DNA of 64,000 nucleotides from Rhodosorus marinus (GCA_029953675.1 JAMWBK010000002.1:372001-436000), one strand, 5' to 3'. Counted from the first letter of the stretch, positions 11,160 through 23,310 are shown. Program-made: numbers and translations. The notes: generated by a model from the letters alone, not told the origin.

Positions 11160-12003
11160 ATGGCTTTCGTTTCTGGTTTTAGTTTGGGCACTGGACTCGG
11201 CAGCGCACGGCTGAGCAAGCACGTGTGTGAGCGACCAGTTCGCTGGGGGCGCTGCGCGGTGTCGATGGCGACGTAAGTAATTCTCTTCCCTGGAATCCTT
11301 TGCGGAGGATGTTGTTGGAGGCGAGGATCCTGACGTCCTTTGGCTCCGCGTTCATCTTCGTTTCTTCACCAGGTCCAAGTTTCAACCAGGTAAAATGCCT
11401 AAGGAGAAGGTCAAGCTCGACCCGGAAGAAGTGTTCGTGGACGTTGCCCCAACGCCGTTCGAAATTTTGATTCCGTTCCTATCCCTCCCGACGATTATTG
11501 GGATAATTCCATTCATTGCCGCAGTCGCAAGGCAGCTCTGGGTCCGTTACAAGATAACGTCTAGGAGAATCTCGGTTTCCAGTGGTTTCCAGGTATGTGA
11601 AGACAGCACTATCCTTGTTGGAATGTGCTCACTTACAAAGCGGATTGAGCCGACTGATGAACTTTGCTCGTGCTTCGATACCGAAACAGGGTCAGAACAC
11701 AGTGGAAATAGTTTATGCTGACGTTGATAGGGTTCGCTATGTGCGAAGACTGCTTGGAGAGAGCGGTGACATGGTTTTGGAACTCCGCGATGGTGCAAAA
11801 CTGGAGATGCGGGTAAGTAGAATTGAGCTTTTTAAGCCATGTCGGCTGTCTCCTGTTTCCTGAGACCCATTGTGCTGATACTCCTGCAACCTTGTGAACA
11901 CTTTCAGGCGGTTCCCGAATTCCAAAGAATCTATGATTACATCATGTCCAAGGTTGACGCGGATACCCGCGAAAGGAGTGGGTTTGGTAAGGGCAAGGAA
12001 TAG
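11160..12003 (+). CDS. Plastid-targeted bacterial-type PH-domain (YdbS-like) membrane protein
   Basis: Four exons, 11160-11272, 11373-11592, 11690-11812, 11908-12003, close in phase to 183 residues. The N-terminus MAFVSGFSLGTGLGS with following Arg/Ser residues looks like a red-algal/glaucophyte transit peptide. A hydrophobic helix (ILIPFLSLPTIIGIIPFIAA) is followed by a single bacterial PH (bPH_2-like) domain beginning WVRYKITSRRISVSSGFQ and ending with ADVDRVRYVRR and MVLELRDGAKLEMR. Such proteins occur in cyanobacteria and plastids, probably at the thylakoid or envelope membrane. Function is unknown; the assignment rests on domain pattern and targeting peptide. Confidence 0.75.
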
Positions 12004-12332
12004 TAAGTTATTCCTTGTGATTTTGGATTCGTCGCAAAGCAGTTGCTGATCTGCCGTACGTCGGGATTCTTGTAAGATAATCTTTCAAAAACTTGAAAAC
12101 TAAAGGGTTGAGAAACAAAAGGAAGAATAACACACCGGGAATATCGGACTAAGCCACTTGGTTCAAGACGGAATTCAGCAAGTACAATTGTCAGCCTGAG
12201 CCACGGTCACGATCGGTTTACGCCTATTGGGTGAGAGTTCTACACCTACTTCAGAACTTGCAAAGTTTGAATAGAACTGGTCATTTAGCCTACACAGCTT
12301 ACACCAAACCACGAACTCAAATTTTTGTGTCT
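12004..12332. other. Convergent intergenic spacer
   Basis: Lies between two convergent genes (PH protein and oxidoreductase), so it holds both 3' UTRs. No gene or clear repeat seen. Confidence 0.5.
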
Positions 12333-13809
12333 CTAAGGATTTATCTCATCCAATTTCACCCATCGATTCTCAGCAAGCGCCTTTCCAGCCGCCATTGCTA
12401 TCCTCAATGCTTCGGCTCCGTCAGACCCGGTTGCAGGTACTGGAAGGTCCTGAGAGACGGCCTTGCAGAATTCAATAGTTTCGTTCTTGTACGCTTCCAT
12501 GTACCTGATAATATGAAATTAGCCTCCGAACTTAGCACTCACCTTCGGAGTCCAGTTTCACCAGAGTGGCTTTACCTCGTCATGAAAAAGCTGTACGGAA
12601 GGTCCGTTTCCACTCCCTCCGCGGTCAATTTCTTCACAGTATTGGGGAAGTTATTCTCCGATGCGACCATGCCTTTGTCCCCGAAGACCTCAATCCGCTG
12701 ATCGTACCCGTACGGAGCCTGTCTGCAGTTGTCAATCAAACCGGTCACTCCGTTCTTAAACTTGATCATGGTGAGCGCAGTATCAATGGCCTCGGGTCCT
12801 TCGCAGCTTGACAAGTCAGAAACCATCATGGATCCCGTCACGAACACCTGAGTGGTGTCAAACAAAGAGGAATGAGGCCGTTCCCACGGTCAGGCGTACG
12901 GGTTTCTGCATGGGTTTTCCCAAGCTACTGAGGAGAGTAAAGTTCTGGGCGAAACTCGGTTTCTAGGCTTTCACGCACCGAGTCCGCCTCGGAATCAGCC
13001 ATCCACCTGCAGATGTCGATATCGTGAATGGCCATATCCTTGAATAAGCCGCCACCGCCTTTGACGTACTCTAACGGTGGGGGAGCGGGGTCCCTGGATA
13101 CGGTCTTGACGAAGATTGGCTTGCCAACTATGCGCGCGAAACGATGGACAGCTGCTCAGGATGCAAATCAGGAGAACGAATACGATGAGTTGATGGACCT
13201 CTCACCTTCACCGCCTTGTACTGCATTCTTGACCTTCATGAAGTTGGGATCGAACCGGCGCTGGAACGCGGTCATGAGTTTCACGCCCTTGGATTTTGCG
13301 AATTCAACGGCCTCCAGTGTCCCCTTCAGATCCGTTGCAATTGGCTTTTCGCAGAAAATATGCTTCCCATGCGAGGCTGCCATCTTGATTTGATCCGCAT
13401 GAAACTGGCTCGGCGTGCAGATCCAAACTGCGTCGACATCCTTGGATGAGATCAGCTCCTCGTCGTTTAGGGTATATCTAGACGAGAAAGCATTAAGAGA
13501 ACGCATTTAGCTTAAAGTTCCTCTTTTCCAGAGCGCTCCCGGATGAATCAACATCCGCTTCACGATTTATCCGTACTTTTCCACGCCGTACTTCTCAACG
13601 GCAGACTTCGCGGCACTTTCAAACGCGTCCATAACCATCACCGGATTGGCCTCTGGCACATTGTAGCACAACGTCTCCAAATGTACCTGTCCAATTCGAC
13701 CACATCCCAGCACTCCGACGTTCAAGTTTCTCGACTGTCCAACAGACGAACTCAATCCGCGCGATCTCGCAAGAGACCCAAACAGTCGACCACCAATCCT
13801 CGACGCCAT
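12333..13809 (-). CDS. Gfo/Idh/MocA-family oxidoreductase (inositol 2-dehydrogenase-like)
   Basis: NAD(P)-dependent oxidoreductase. The N-terminal Rossmann motif is VGVLGCGRIGQVH, followed by AVWICTPSQFHAD and the family signature FCEKPIATD. The C-terminal substrate domain includes GGGLFKDMAIHDIDICRWM with the catalytic-type D..H-D pattern of IolG, then VTGLIDNCRQAPYGYDQR and VFGDKGM. At least five exons; the last ends VKLDEINP and TAG at 12335-12333. The start is ATG 13809 (MASRIGG); the upstream in-frame triplet is TTG. The leader MASRIGGRLFGSLARSRGLS is Arg/Ser-rich and could direct the protein to mitochondria or plastid. The most likely substrate is myo-inositol, but related sugars cannot be excluded. 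Confidence 0.85.
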
Positions 13810-14131
13810 CTTCACTCCTTTCAACCTTCAAACACCGAAAACGCAACAGTTCTCAAAATCAAAAGCTCTCACGTCCTCGGCCTCATCCAAACCCGATACC
13901 CAAATCCACCCACCTCCCCGACCTTCCCCTCTCTACTCAAAAGGCACCATCCCCGATCTCCAATCGCCCACTAAGAAAACTGATCCACACGAAGAAAAAA
14001 AGCCCTCAAAAACAACCAAAAAATAATTGAACGGCCCGACAGAAGAAGAAAAGAGACACCGATCCACTTCCTTCACAAATACACCAAAACAAAGGATCTC
14101 GATCCTTAACACCTAACTGGATCGACTTAAT
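13810..14131. other. Intergenic, A/C-rich
   Basis: Upstream of the oxidoreductase; C/A-rich on the plus strand (a common 5' UTR bias in this window). The plus-strand ORF across it is antisense to exon 1 and is not supported. Confidence 0.4.
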
Positions 14132-14613
14132 CTATTTATTACCAGAAAACATATAGATATCGCGATCCTCCAATAAACGAATGGGTTTCTCGGGAGGCTC
14201 CTTATATCCAATCATGATTCGCTGGATATCTGAACCGTCATGATATTCATCCAATGGGCGTGGGAGAGAGGAGATGAGGACTGCAGAATTAGGAGATATT
14301 TGTGAAAGTGCACGGTTTAGCGTATAGTATTGTTCTGACACGTGTCGCACTCTGTTTCGGTAAAGAAGATAGTGGTTGGGTGCGGAAGGTGTGGGACTGG
14401 AGGCTTTGGGGGGTTTGATCATCAGAGCAGTCCTCCGGCTTTTTGGGGGGGTGGCTGTAGATAATTTAGTAATGATAGTTTTTGATGCGTCACATTTCTG
14501 CGATGTTGAACAGTGTTGAGATATTCCTGATCAACTCGTTCGCTTCGGCATCCTGGAAGAAATCGCTTTAGCTCTGCCCCTTTCCCGGCGGGGTTCGGTC
14601 TGGAGGTGGTCAT
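14132..14613 (-). CDS. Two small overlapping hypothetical ORFs (63 and 96 codons)
   Basis: On the minus strand, ORF A (ATG 14613, stop ending 14422) and ORF B (ATG 14422 to 14132) overlap in a TGATG. ORF B encodes a 96-residue product ending RLLEDRDIYMFSGNK, with a stretch DEYHDGSDIQRIMIGYKE that looks non-random. ORF A is basic and ends in LLNYLQPPPQKAGG. I do not recognise either. They could be a true dicistronic pair, two exons of one gene joined by an unseen intron, or chance ORFs; no family evidence decides. Confidence 0.25.
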
Positions 14614-15184
14614 TCGCTTTGTCCCTATAGCCTACGCGCCGGAAGTGGAATGAGGAATATGGGAATGCTATGATCTAGACCGGACCAGGAGAGATAGCCT
14701 GTTAAAGTATTTCGTTTTCACATAGCTGGGAAATCAACCGTATCCCAAAAGAAAGGAGCAGAAAAGGTTTCAATGACCCAACAGAGTGTTTTCGTGTGCT
14801 AATCATTTATTTAAAAATACGGCTGTTACGGCTGTTTATCAGCTAACAAAGTCCTCAAGCCACCCCAAGCTATAGCCTCGTCAACAGTCTCAAAACTCAC
14901 TCGCCTCATAGAAAGTTAGTACAATTGTACACGACATATGTACAAGACAGTGTATGGATGTTCGGATTCCGTTGGAACCTTTCGTGGAACCTGGAGCACA
15001 TTTCAATGTGGCACTCCGGCGGGGGGGGCCGTCGGAGTACAGGCGGGGACAACTGCACGCAGAAAAGGAAACACTTAGCCTGTACATAGGAAGGTGACCT
15101 GAGCCTGAGAAGAATAGGGTGGCGAGGATCAGGAGATGTCTTGTTTGGCAGGTTGGGATTGAGTGCAGCTTGCTTCGTGGAGCG
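14614..15184. other. Intergenic, contains a perfect 12-bp palindrome
   Basis: Contains GTACAATTGTAC at 14919-14930 followed by ATATGTACAAG. A reading frame continues upstream of the SEL1 gene start only via a GTG codon, so this is treated as 5' UTR/promoter. Confidence 0.4.
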
Positions 15185-17045
15185 ATGACAACCCAGCGTC
15201 TAGCCAGGCTGCGGCTTAGTGGATTCCGCGAATTGTCGTACAGTGCTCACCCAGAAACACGTGCTTTGTTGAAGGAGGTGGATTCCCTGTTGCTCGCACT
15301 GAAACCCGTTGAAGGGATCCCATTTCCAAGGCCGCATCTGGTGAATAAGGGAAACGAAGCGTTTCGGCTTGCAAGTCTGGCTGCGGAGAGGGGAAGTGAA
15401 GAAGCGAAGGCTCGTGTGGCTGAATGCACTCTGTGGGGATTCGGCCGGAAATCTTGCCCAAGAGAGGCATTTCGCAGCCTGAAAGATGTCTGTTACAATG
15501 GCGTCCCAGCGGCGTTTGCTCTCAGGGCACAGATCCTTTGGATGCAAGTCGAGGATGACTATATCCTTCCATCCCACGCTACACGCGAGCGCAAATCTGT
15601 GGGAGAAGGTAATCAAGTGAAGCTTGTGGAAGTCGAAGTGGACAACCATGGAGATCTCATCAAAGACCCAGAGAAGAAGAAAATCAAGCAACTAAGAGTT
15701 GAAAACATGAACCGCGCCGCAGCTGGAAATCCACTCACACCGGATGTGGCTAAGGAGGAGTTGGAAACGAAAGAGAATGAACGAAAAGGTAACATTGTAG
15801 CATGCTACGAGGCGGCAGCTGATCTTGGGTATGTGAAGGCCGAGGTAGAACTTGGAAAATACTTTTTGCAGTCGAGAAACGATAGTCAAAATGCGTACAA
15901 ATGGTTCCAGCAAGCGTCCGCGAAGAAGTTCCCTGCAGGGTACTATCACCTGGGAGCCGTAAGTTCTACCTGTAATAGCCGTGGGCGATTGCCTCGGGAA
16001 TATCGAAGATAGATGCTGATCCCTACGGTAATATGTTCTGTCACGTAATAGATGCAGCAGAATGGGTACAGTGACGTCAAACCTGACCTTTCCGCTGCCT
16101 TGAAGAGCTTCGGAATGGCAGCTAGCCTGGGACATTCTCAGTCCCTGTTGCATATGGGAGTCTGCTCCATACATGGTACCCTTGGAGTTGAGAAGAACCC
16201 GGTAGGCAGATCTTAAACGCGGGTGGTGGCAATTAATCCTCTTTTTCTTCTCATGGAAGCCCTTTGATTTCATCCACCTTTCAACAATACAGAAAGCCGG
16301 TTTGGACATGGTTACGAAAGCCGTTGAAAACGATTATCCAGCGGCTGTTCACTATTTGGCGTTAATGTATCACAATGGAATTGACCCGGTTCAAGAAAGC
16401 GATCGAAGGTTTATAATGCTGCTAGAGTCAGCGGCAGATCTCGGCAGTCCAGACGCAATGTACCTGTTGGGAGATGTCTACTATAAAGGTGACTGCGGTT
16501 TAGAATCAAACCTCCGCCGCGCCTTCGAGTACGTCCAAGCTGCGCAGAATCCTCTCTGTTCTGCGTAAACAAAAAACCATGCCTGTGAGTCCGATTCTCG
16601 CTTCTAACTGAGCTTGTTTCACCCCATGCGAATTTACTTGTGTTGATCAGATTATTTGTGGAGGCTACACAATTCCAGCATAAAGAAGCTCAGTACGCCG
16701 CGGGGCTCATGTGTCTCTACGGTCTTGGGACTAAGAAAGACCTGACTCAAGCATCTGAGTTAATTGGAAGCGCTGCGGGGCAAGAGTATCTCCCCGCAAT
16801 GCGAAGCCTCGGCGAATTGTACATCAACGGCGATTTTGGTATCAAAATGGATGCACTCGGGAAGTAAGTCAATCTCCAATTGGATTTTGTATATTTAGAC
16901 CCCACATATTGCCTCTGTTGCAAGCACGTAATCTAACGCCCGGAGTTCCCCGTTTAGGGCCTGGCTGGAGCGGGCTGATGCCACCGAACGAGAAAACAAA
17001 AGTTATGACGTAGGAGTACAGGTTATTGACTCAACAGAATTGTAG
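15185..17045 (+). CDS. SEL1-like (TPR-like) repeat protein
   Basis: Five exons, 15185-15958, 16052-16201, 16293-16564, 16651-16863, 16958-17045, close in phase to 498 residues. SEL1 repeats (A..G...A...LG..Y..G) are clear: AADLGYVKAEVELGKYFL, AASLGHSQSLLHMGVCSIHG, AADLGSPDAMYLLGDVYYKG, HKEAQYAAGLMCLYGLG and YLPAMRSLGELYINGDFG. SEL1 proteins act as scaffolds for protein complexes, for example in ERAD or mitochondrial assembly. Residues 1-25 (MTTQRLARLRLSGFRELSYS) have Arg and hydroxylated residues without acidic ones and could be a mitochondrial presequence. A basic/acidic linker near residues 140-215 separates N-terminal helices from the repeat block. Start is the first in-frame ATG; no partner can be named. 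Confidence 0.85.
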
Positions 17046-18534
17046 AGAATTTCCCTAAAAACTGTAAAGATTGTTATATAGAAATGCTTTAGGTACAAGA
17101 AAGGTCTATCTACGGTCTGGCCTTCTACCTCCCACCTCAAAGAAAGGGAGGCATGCGAGCGCATCGTTTAGAGCCTACTCTCCTTTTTTGGCCTGTGAAT
17201 ATTTCCTCTCCAGAACATTGAAGCCTCATTTTGCCATGAGAAAAAAAATAAATCAAAAACCAAAATATAGGTTCCTTCCATCCCCTGACTGAACCTCTTG
17301 ATTCTATTAAATCCTATTATTAGAAATCGCGTGCAAAATTGAAATAGAAGGAATATACTTTTGTTTTTATAAATATGAAACACAGATGTCATGTCAGGAC
17401 GTCACAAAAGCCTTAAGCCATTAAACAGGCTGTCCTCTGTCACCAACTATTTTTGGGTGATGTTCCTAGATTTTGGATTTGGGAGCGGTGGAAACTCGGC
17501 CCTCGAATTCGGCTTTCGCAGGGCAAGCGATTTGGTCTCCGTTCGAGTTCTGGGGTTCATTCTATGTACTGTATAGCACGCTGGTCCGCTCACAAGCATC
17601 CAGAGCAAGAGAGCGAGAGGGAGTAGAAGAGTGGGAGCGTGTGCAGAAGAAACAAAACTCCCAGACGATTGGATTCCGAACTTGAATCCTTACGTAGAGA
17701 GAGGCCTCCCCTTTTGATGCATCGAAATCAATAGTCAAGCGGGCTGGAAAGGTGTTGAGCGCCCCCTGCCCCCTCCCGCGGGGGGCGCAAACCCCACAAC
17801 TCTTTTTAACCTAACCTAACATCGGCCAAACCATCTGGGCCAAATAGAAACTTGGAAAAAAAAATTAAAAATTACACAGGATACACTTCACAAAAGCCTA
17901 TCTCGGAATCCTTTCAGCATTGCAAACCCACTTACCCCCACCCCCTTTTCACTCAACAACTCTTCAATCAAGATCTACCATCTCATCGTTCGTGATACTC
18001 AAATGTATTTCTTCAATACATAATATCTTCGATCTTACCGAATATTGATTGATCTATAAAATATCTGTATTCGGATTAGGCTTTTTCACTGGGGGTTCGA
18101 TGAAATGGATACTGGGATTTATAAGAGTTTTCTTTAGGCTTTTGAAAGTACATGTCATAGCTGGGAAACACCCCAAAAAACAAACAAATAGAGAGAGAAG
18201 GAATAAAAAATATATATATATGCCCAAAAAGGGGTCAAAATCGGCCGGTTTGAGGGGGGGGAAGGGGGACATGACCATTGGAATTAGGATTTGGAAGAGG
18301 TGTATTTAGTTTATAAAGGCCGGTTTGGTGCGGTGCTGGACGATGGGGCGGGCAAGGAGTGGGAATGGTTTTGGGTTCCGGGATTGGCTTTGGGCTGGAC
18401 TGAATCGAGTAGTTTAGGATGTGTTTGAGCTCTCGATCGAGGGTTTGAAGGCTGAGATTTTGTTGGGAAATCCTGAGTCTCTACGGAGTTTGTGTTTAAT
18501 CCGTGGGGTGGTTTTGAGTGGTTTTGGTCAGACC
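17046..18534. other. Long intergenic region with a GC-rich hairpin
   Basis: No gene supported. Mostly AT-rich with runs of A and T. Contains the hairpin listed at 17759-17788, two to three CCTAAC units at about 17808-17820, and the F-box gene promoter at the right side. Confidence 0.5.
17759..17788. repeat. GC-rich inverted repeat (hairpin)
   Basis: Arms GCGCCCCC (17759-17766) and GGGGGCGC (17781-17788) are perfect complements around a 14-nt C-rich loop, in an otherwise AT-rich spacer about 0.7 kb downstream of the SEL1 gene. Confidence 0.7.
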
Positions 18535-20030
18535 ATGATAGCAAAGCTGTTGGAGTTGCCGGATGAGATCTTGTTGCGGATTTTGGAGAAGCTGCCTGTT
18601 CGTCAGCTGATTTGCGTCCATCGATGGCAGTTTTTCCCGTGTGAGGAGTGCAGGCAGGATGGTGGATGTTCAGTGCCCGCCACCTGCCGAGCGTTCCAGC
18701 GATTTGCCCAGCACGATAGTGTGTGGAGGGGCCTGGTCGGCGCATATTTTGGCTCAAAGCTAGTCCTGAAACAAGGTGATGGGGACGGGGACATGATGGA
18801 TCTGGGAGAGGATGGGGAGAACATTTGCTTCACGGATTGGCACGAGCAGCACGGGACCATCTCTTTGGAGGAAGCGAGGGATCTCCTGGATGTACAGCTT
18901 CCTCATGTAGAGGGGTATGACTTGGACTGGAAAGAAGTCTTCCGAAGATTTGCGAATAGCTCGTTCCCCTCGATTCTTGACCACTTCGCAAGCACTGACG
19001 CATTCCCAGGGTGGGAGGTGAGGGCCGATGAAGGAATTATTTCGTGGGAGGATGAAGCTCCCCTAGGGTATGAACCAGCACCATCCTAAGAGTCTTTGCG
19101 TCCTTGTTGTCTTCTTCAGAATCTGAATGACTGCTTCGGTTGCAATAGGCGTGATAGGGCTGTCCGGAGTTCTGTTCCGTTCAGACTGGATGAGATGCAG
19201 TCTCCTACGGGAGCTCCTCGTCGTATTTCCAGCACACGGAGTGCCCTGAGGAGCCCGCCTTCAGGCGCTCTTTGCCTTCGCCCTGATATGGGCACTGGGT
19301 CAAAGAGGCTCAAGGTAGTAAAAACGAATGTGTATTACTACGAGGTAACTGTCCTTGGCCCTACGAATGCGCTCGCTGCTGATGAGGTGAGAACTGTTTC
19401 GTTCGCGAGTGGATAGCTTTTTGCACGGAGCATGGACGGGAGCTAATGGGCTTTTCTCTTCTGCATTTTTGCGATTAGTCTGTCCTGCCGTGTATTTGCG
19501 TTGGGATAACAAGAAACAGGAACGAAATGGAGATGCAACCTGGATGGACAAGCTGCAGCTTCGGAATTCACAGCGACGACGGAAACATTTTCCACGGGAC
19601 TTTGTCAGAAAACTACGTCGATGCGAAGTTTGACGTCGGCGATACAATTGGATGTGGTATCCGGTTTGAACCTGGAGAGGGGTCTCTGGGAAGGTTCCAA
19701 GTGTTTTTCACGAAGAACGGAAAGTTCTTGTGCGTGCCGTTTCCTCGTTCTGTGTAAGTGATACGGATAAGTCGACTGTCGGCTTTTCTAGAAGGCGTAT
19801 TCCCAGAGATATGATTGGGATGTGCTAATTGATTACTGTGTTGTTCCATATGCAGGCACATGCGGATGCAATCGATCCACTACAATTCCTGCTTCTATCC
19901 TGTTGTCGGAATTGATGCACATAGGATCGCGTTCAAGGCAAACTTTGGAAAATCTCCGTTCAGATATAACCCTGACCTCGTGGAACGTGACATGATCCCG
20001 TTTTATCATCGGGTGAAATCCGGCCTGTAG
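18535..20030 (+). CDS. F-box protein with C-terminal SPRY domain
   Basis: Exons 18535-19067, 19149-19386, 19479-19753, 19856-20030 close in phase to 406 residues. Residues about 4-60 are an F-box (LLELPDEILLRILEKLPVRQ ... TCRAFQRFAQHDSVWRGLV), which recruits substrate to an SCF ubiquitin ligase through Skp1. The C-terminal half is a SPRY domain: NVYYYEVTV, VGITRNRNE, SFGIHSDDG, GDTIGCGIRFEPG, VFFTKNGKFL and YPVVGIDAHRIAFKANFG. The pairing resembles FBXO45-type ligases, where SPRY binds the substrate. An extra stretch of about 20 residues (HRWQFFPCEECRQDGG) interrupts the F-box between helices; no in-phase canonical intron removes it. Start ATG 18535; the earlier in-frame codon at 18421 is GTG. 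Confidence 0.85.
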
Positions 20031-23000
20031 TGAATTCCAGTTCCGCTCGTAGCCGCTCTTTATTGATCCCTAACGTGCATGAGCACCTACAATTAAGTAC
20101 TCGATCGGGTAGTCGACGGTCGCGTACTACGAGGACGAAAGACCGCGAAGTTCTTGCTCATCACGGAGTACATAAGAGCCGATAAGCATGTTGGGAAGAA
20201 CATGCTGCTTTAGGGCTGGCTGAGAAAACCAATGGTATCCCAAAGGGAGTGAAGTACCCACTATTTTATACTTGCGGAAAGACGCGGAGGAGGGAGCGAA
20301 TCAGCACATAGAGTTTAACTGGCCCACAGTCCAGAAAGTTAGAAATGGTCATTTGTCCAGAGTATTATAGTCGTGGGATTGTTCAAAATGAGGAAGAGCA
20401 GCCTTAGTTGTAAATACATATATTAAAAGAAACTCATTTTTCCGGGACCGGTGTTTGATTTCGTTTAACAGCTCGTAATTGAACCACCACTCTTTCGAAA
20501 GGACAAGGCAGAAAGTCCATCACCAACCCCTGCCTTCTCGCTTCCCCGCAGTGGCTGAGGCCCAGTAATTGATGAAATGAGTCTCCAAAGTGAAACTCTA
20601 AACTCAGGCGTGACGTTAAAAGACGGAATAGTAGCGTCAACAGGGGTCGAAGCACTGAAAATCCTCAAAGTCAGGCTGCGGTCGATACTATTAAGATTAA
20701 AACATGTTTTGACGATTGGAGTATCCACAGCCGCCTAAATTGAAGGATGCGTTAAGCACCGTGGTTTCGTAATTGGCGGCCAGCGGAAGGGGGGACGTAC
20801 GCGAAATGCCGGCCCGTCAAAATTGGCTGACGGAGAGCTGAGAGCTACATCCCTAAAATGTCGTTCCTAGCGAAACCACTGTATCCCGCAATGCTTCGCC
20901 TGTCCAATTCATTTCTCATGTTGGTTCTGCATCGGCCGCTGTGTGTGGTGGGCGGAGGTGGAGGACCTATAATGCTTTTCAGGCGTTCGCTGCGATTATG
21001 ATTCAGTCTTCAACGTCGCACCTGAGTCCAGTTGATCTAACATCATTTGTGTACTCCTCAGACTCGTATCCAGTCATGTTAGTGGCTTGGCGTAGTCCTT
21101 GCTGTCGCTGAGCAAACCCCAAGCAATCTTATATCACTCAAACTGCGCAATTTCCTTGCCCAAATCATTGAAAACATTTACACTTCGGGTCTCAAAATGG
21201 AGTTCCTCTTTTCCAGCACGACCGTCTTCTGTTCAAACGAACCATCTGATCTTGATTTCGAGCATGCAGTGAGTGAAAACGTTCATCACTAGTTTGCCCT
21301 AACAATCGAAAAGGTGGCGGTCGAATGAGCAAATTCCCGCCATCGTGTTCGCCAGCTTATCTTTCACGGGTTGATCTTCGCTGCCTAAGCACGCCCAGAG
21401 TTTCAGGTCATTGCAATTGATCAACAGAGTCTCAGACTCGTTCAGCTACATAAGCGTCCAATTTCACGAAGAATCCTGGGTGATAGGAACTTGGAACCGT
21501 AACCTAGCATGTTCATATGCGTCTTGGTGACCTCGTCGCCAACACGCCTTTCAACATGAGCTCGTCAGAACTGACAAGTCCGCACAGCTTCACAAACAAA
21601 CGACTATTCAGTCAAGTTTGTCTCATCAGTCAATATCATGCTTAGTCAGTCCATTTCATGCTTAATCAGTCAATTTAGTGAATGGATGAAGAACTGTTGC
21701 CAAGTTTTCTTTTTTAGTAGTTTCTTTGAAACGTCGTCGTTTCAAAGGCAGTTTTTTAACTAATAAATAGGCCACAGAAATGTAAAATTTTGAAACGGAG
21801 CTTCATGATTAAGGACAGTTTGGTGGTCGTGGATCCTTTTTTTTCTAACTGGACTTTGCGTGGGGAAGTTCTACATGTGGAATCAGCAGATTTCTTGACA
21901 TGCATTGGCTTGACGGTAGAGCTGGGATTTTCTGTAGTTACGGAAGAGCATACATTTATTTTGTGAGATCCCCGGCATGTACATGAAGATCAACGAAAAC
22001 CGAACTTCGGATTCTGAGGCGGTGATCGTCTTATGCTTCGGTTGTGAGAACGAAAGAAAACTAGAGAGATCCTGAAAAAAAAGTGAGCTTTCTGATGTCT
22101 CAGAGGGTATGGCTCGCGTTGTCAGCTGCTAAACGACCAAGATGAGCAGCAAAACGGATACCTGTGACGTAAGAAATGCCACAGCACAGTTGGAAAGCCT
22201 GAAGGACAGAGAAACACGCAGGAGAAAAAAAAAGCCGAGCGATACCTGATCATCAAAGATCTTCATGATCCTTGCGAGTGAATACTACTCATTCTAACCT
22301 CCCCAAGGCGCTTCCGAATACATGGACCGCCCGCACCAAAAGGCCAGACCGAAGCACCCTTCCAGATCAACTCAAATTTGATCCATCTTACCTTACATTA
22401 AGAACGTCCCCCTAAAATGAAAGTTCCATTTTTAAAAAGGCGCGTTTCCCAAATGAAGGGCCCAATGTTCTTCAAGAAACGGACCCTTTATTAGATTTGT
22501 TTTTATTTTTTGTTGGCCATCGAACTGAAAAGTTAAGAAAATTAGGGCCAAAAAAACAGAGACCAAAAAAACAAACTGAAAGGACTATTTCTGGAGATTT
22601 TTGTATAAAAGTCCGAGTTTTGGAAAGCTATTCAGGTGGGGAAGCAAGGAAGGACGGGAAGGAGGGAGTGGGGATGGGGAAGGTTGGAGAGGTGTTAGGA
22701 TCATTTGGTCTTTTATTATCTGATAGATGTCTATTGTTGATTTTCTGAGATCTGCTTTTTTTATTTTGCCTCGTATTTTGAGGAAGAACGAGTTGGGACA
22801 AGTGCGTGGGACAAGGAGTCGGGTGGGGAAGGGGGGCGGTCTTGAAGAATCTGGTTTTAGTTGAAGCTCTGGAAACTTGTTTTGCGTTTTCTCCGAGTTT
22901 GACCTGTTTATGTGTGTTCTGTTAAGTAGTCAGAGTGGCTTTGTGTTTCGTAGAAGAGGAATTGGTATTGCGCTTTTGCTTGGCTGCTGGGGCTCTAGCT

Positions 23001-23310
23001 TTGTGGGCTTAAAGAGTCGTCTTGGCCTGGAGCCGAGCTCCTTGGTTCCCGTGTTGGATTGTTTTTTATAGAGAGTTACGAGAAGCGAAAGACGAGCTTT
23101 AGCTCTCTTTGGCTGTAGTGATTACGCTTGTTTTTAAAAGTCGGCGTTCGACAAGGCCTACGTGTTGACATGTCTTGAAGCTCGGAAGTTTATTGTTTTC
23201 GTGTAGCTGGACTTTTTAGAAGCGCTGGGGCGAGTGTGAGTTCGTGTGTGTTCCGCTTTGGGCGTGGTGATTATTAGAAGAAGGATTAATTTCCATTGAA
23301 TTGAGTCGAG
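20031..23310. other. 3.3-kb region without a supported gene
   Basis: Only short ORFs are present. A minus-strand frame at 20465-20728 (VSLWRLISSITGPQPLRGSE) lacks an ATG and a recognisable domain. A 20-bp minisatellite is at 21608-21680 and a near-palindrome GAAACGTCGTCGTTTC at about 21729-21744. The last few hundred bases are G/T-rich, probably 5' UTR of the KCTD gene. A non-coding RNA cannot be excluded. Confidence 0.5.
21608..21680 (+). repeat. 20-bp minisatellite, about 3.7 units
   Basis: Units TCAGTCAATATCATGCTTAG (21626-21645), TCAGTCCATTTCATGCTTAA (21646-21665) and a partial TCAGTCAATTTAGTG (21666-21680), preceded by a diverged unit from 21608. Confidence 0.85.

Noticed and set aside
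13543-13974. 143-codon plus-strand ORF
   Set aside because: Antisense to exon 1 of the oxidoreductase; no motif.
15119-15184. Earlier start for the SEL1 protein
   Set aside because: The upstream in-frame codon is GTG; the first ATG is at 15185.
17808-17822. CCTAAC repeats as telomere-like sequence
   Set aside because: Only two to three units; far too few for an interstitial telomere.
20465-20728. Minus-strand 87-codon ORF as a gene
   Set aside because: Starts at GTG, no domain recognised, no splice partner seen.
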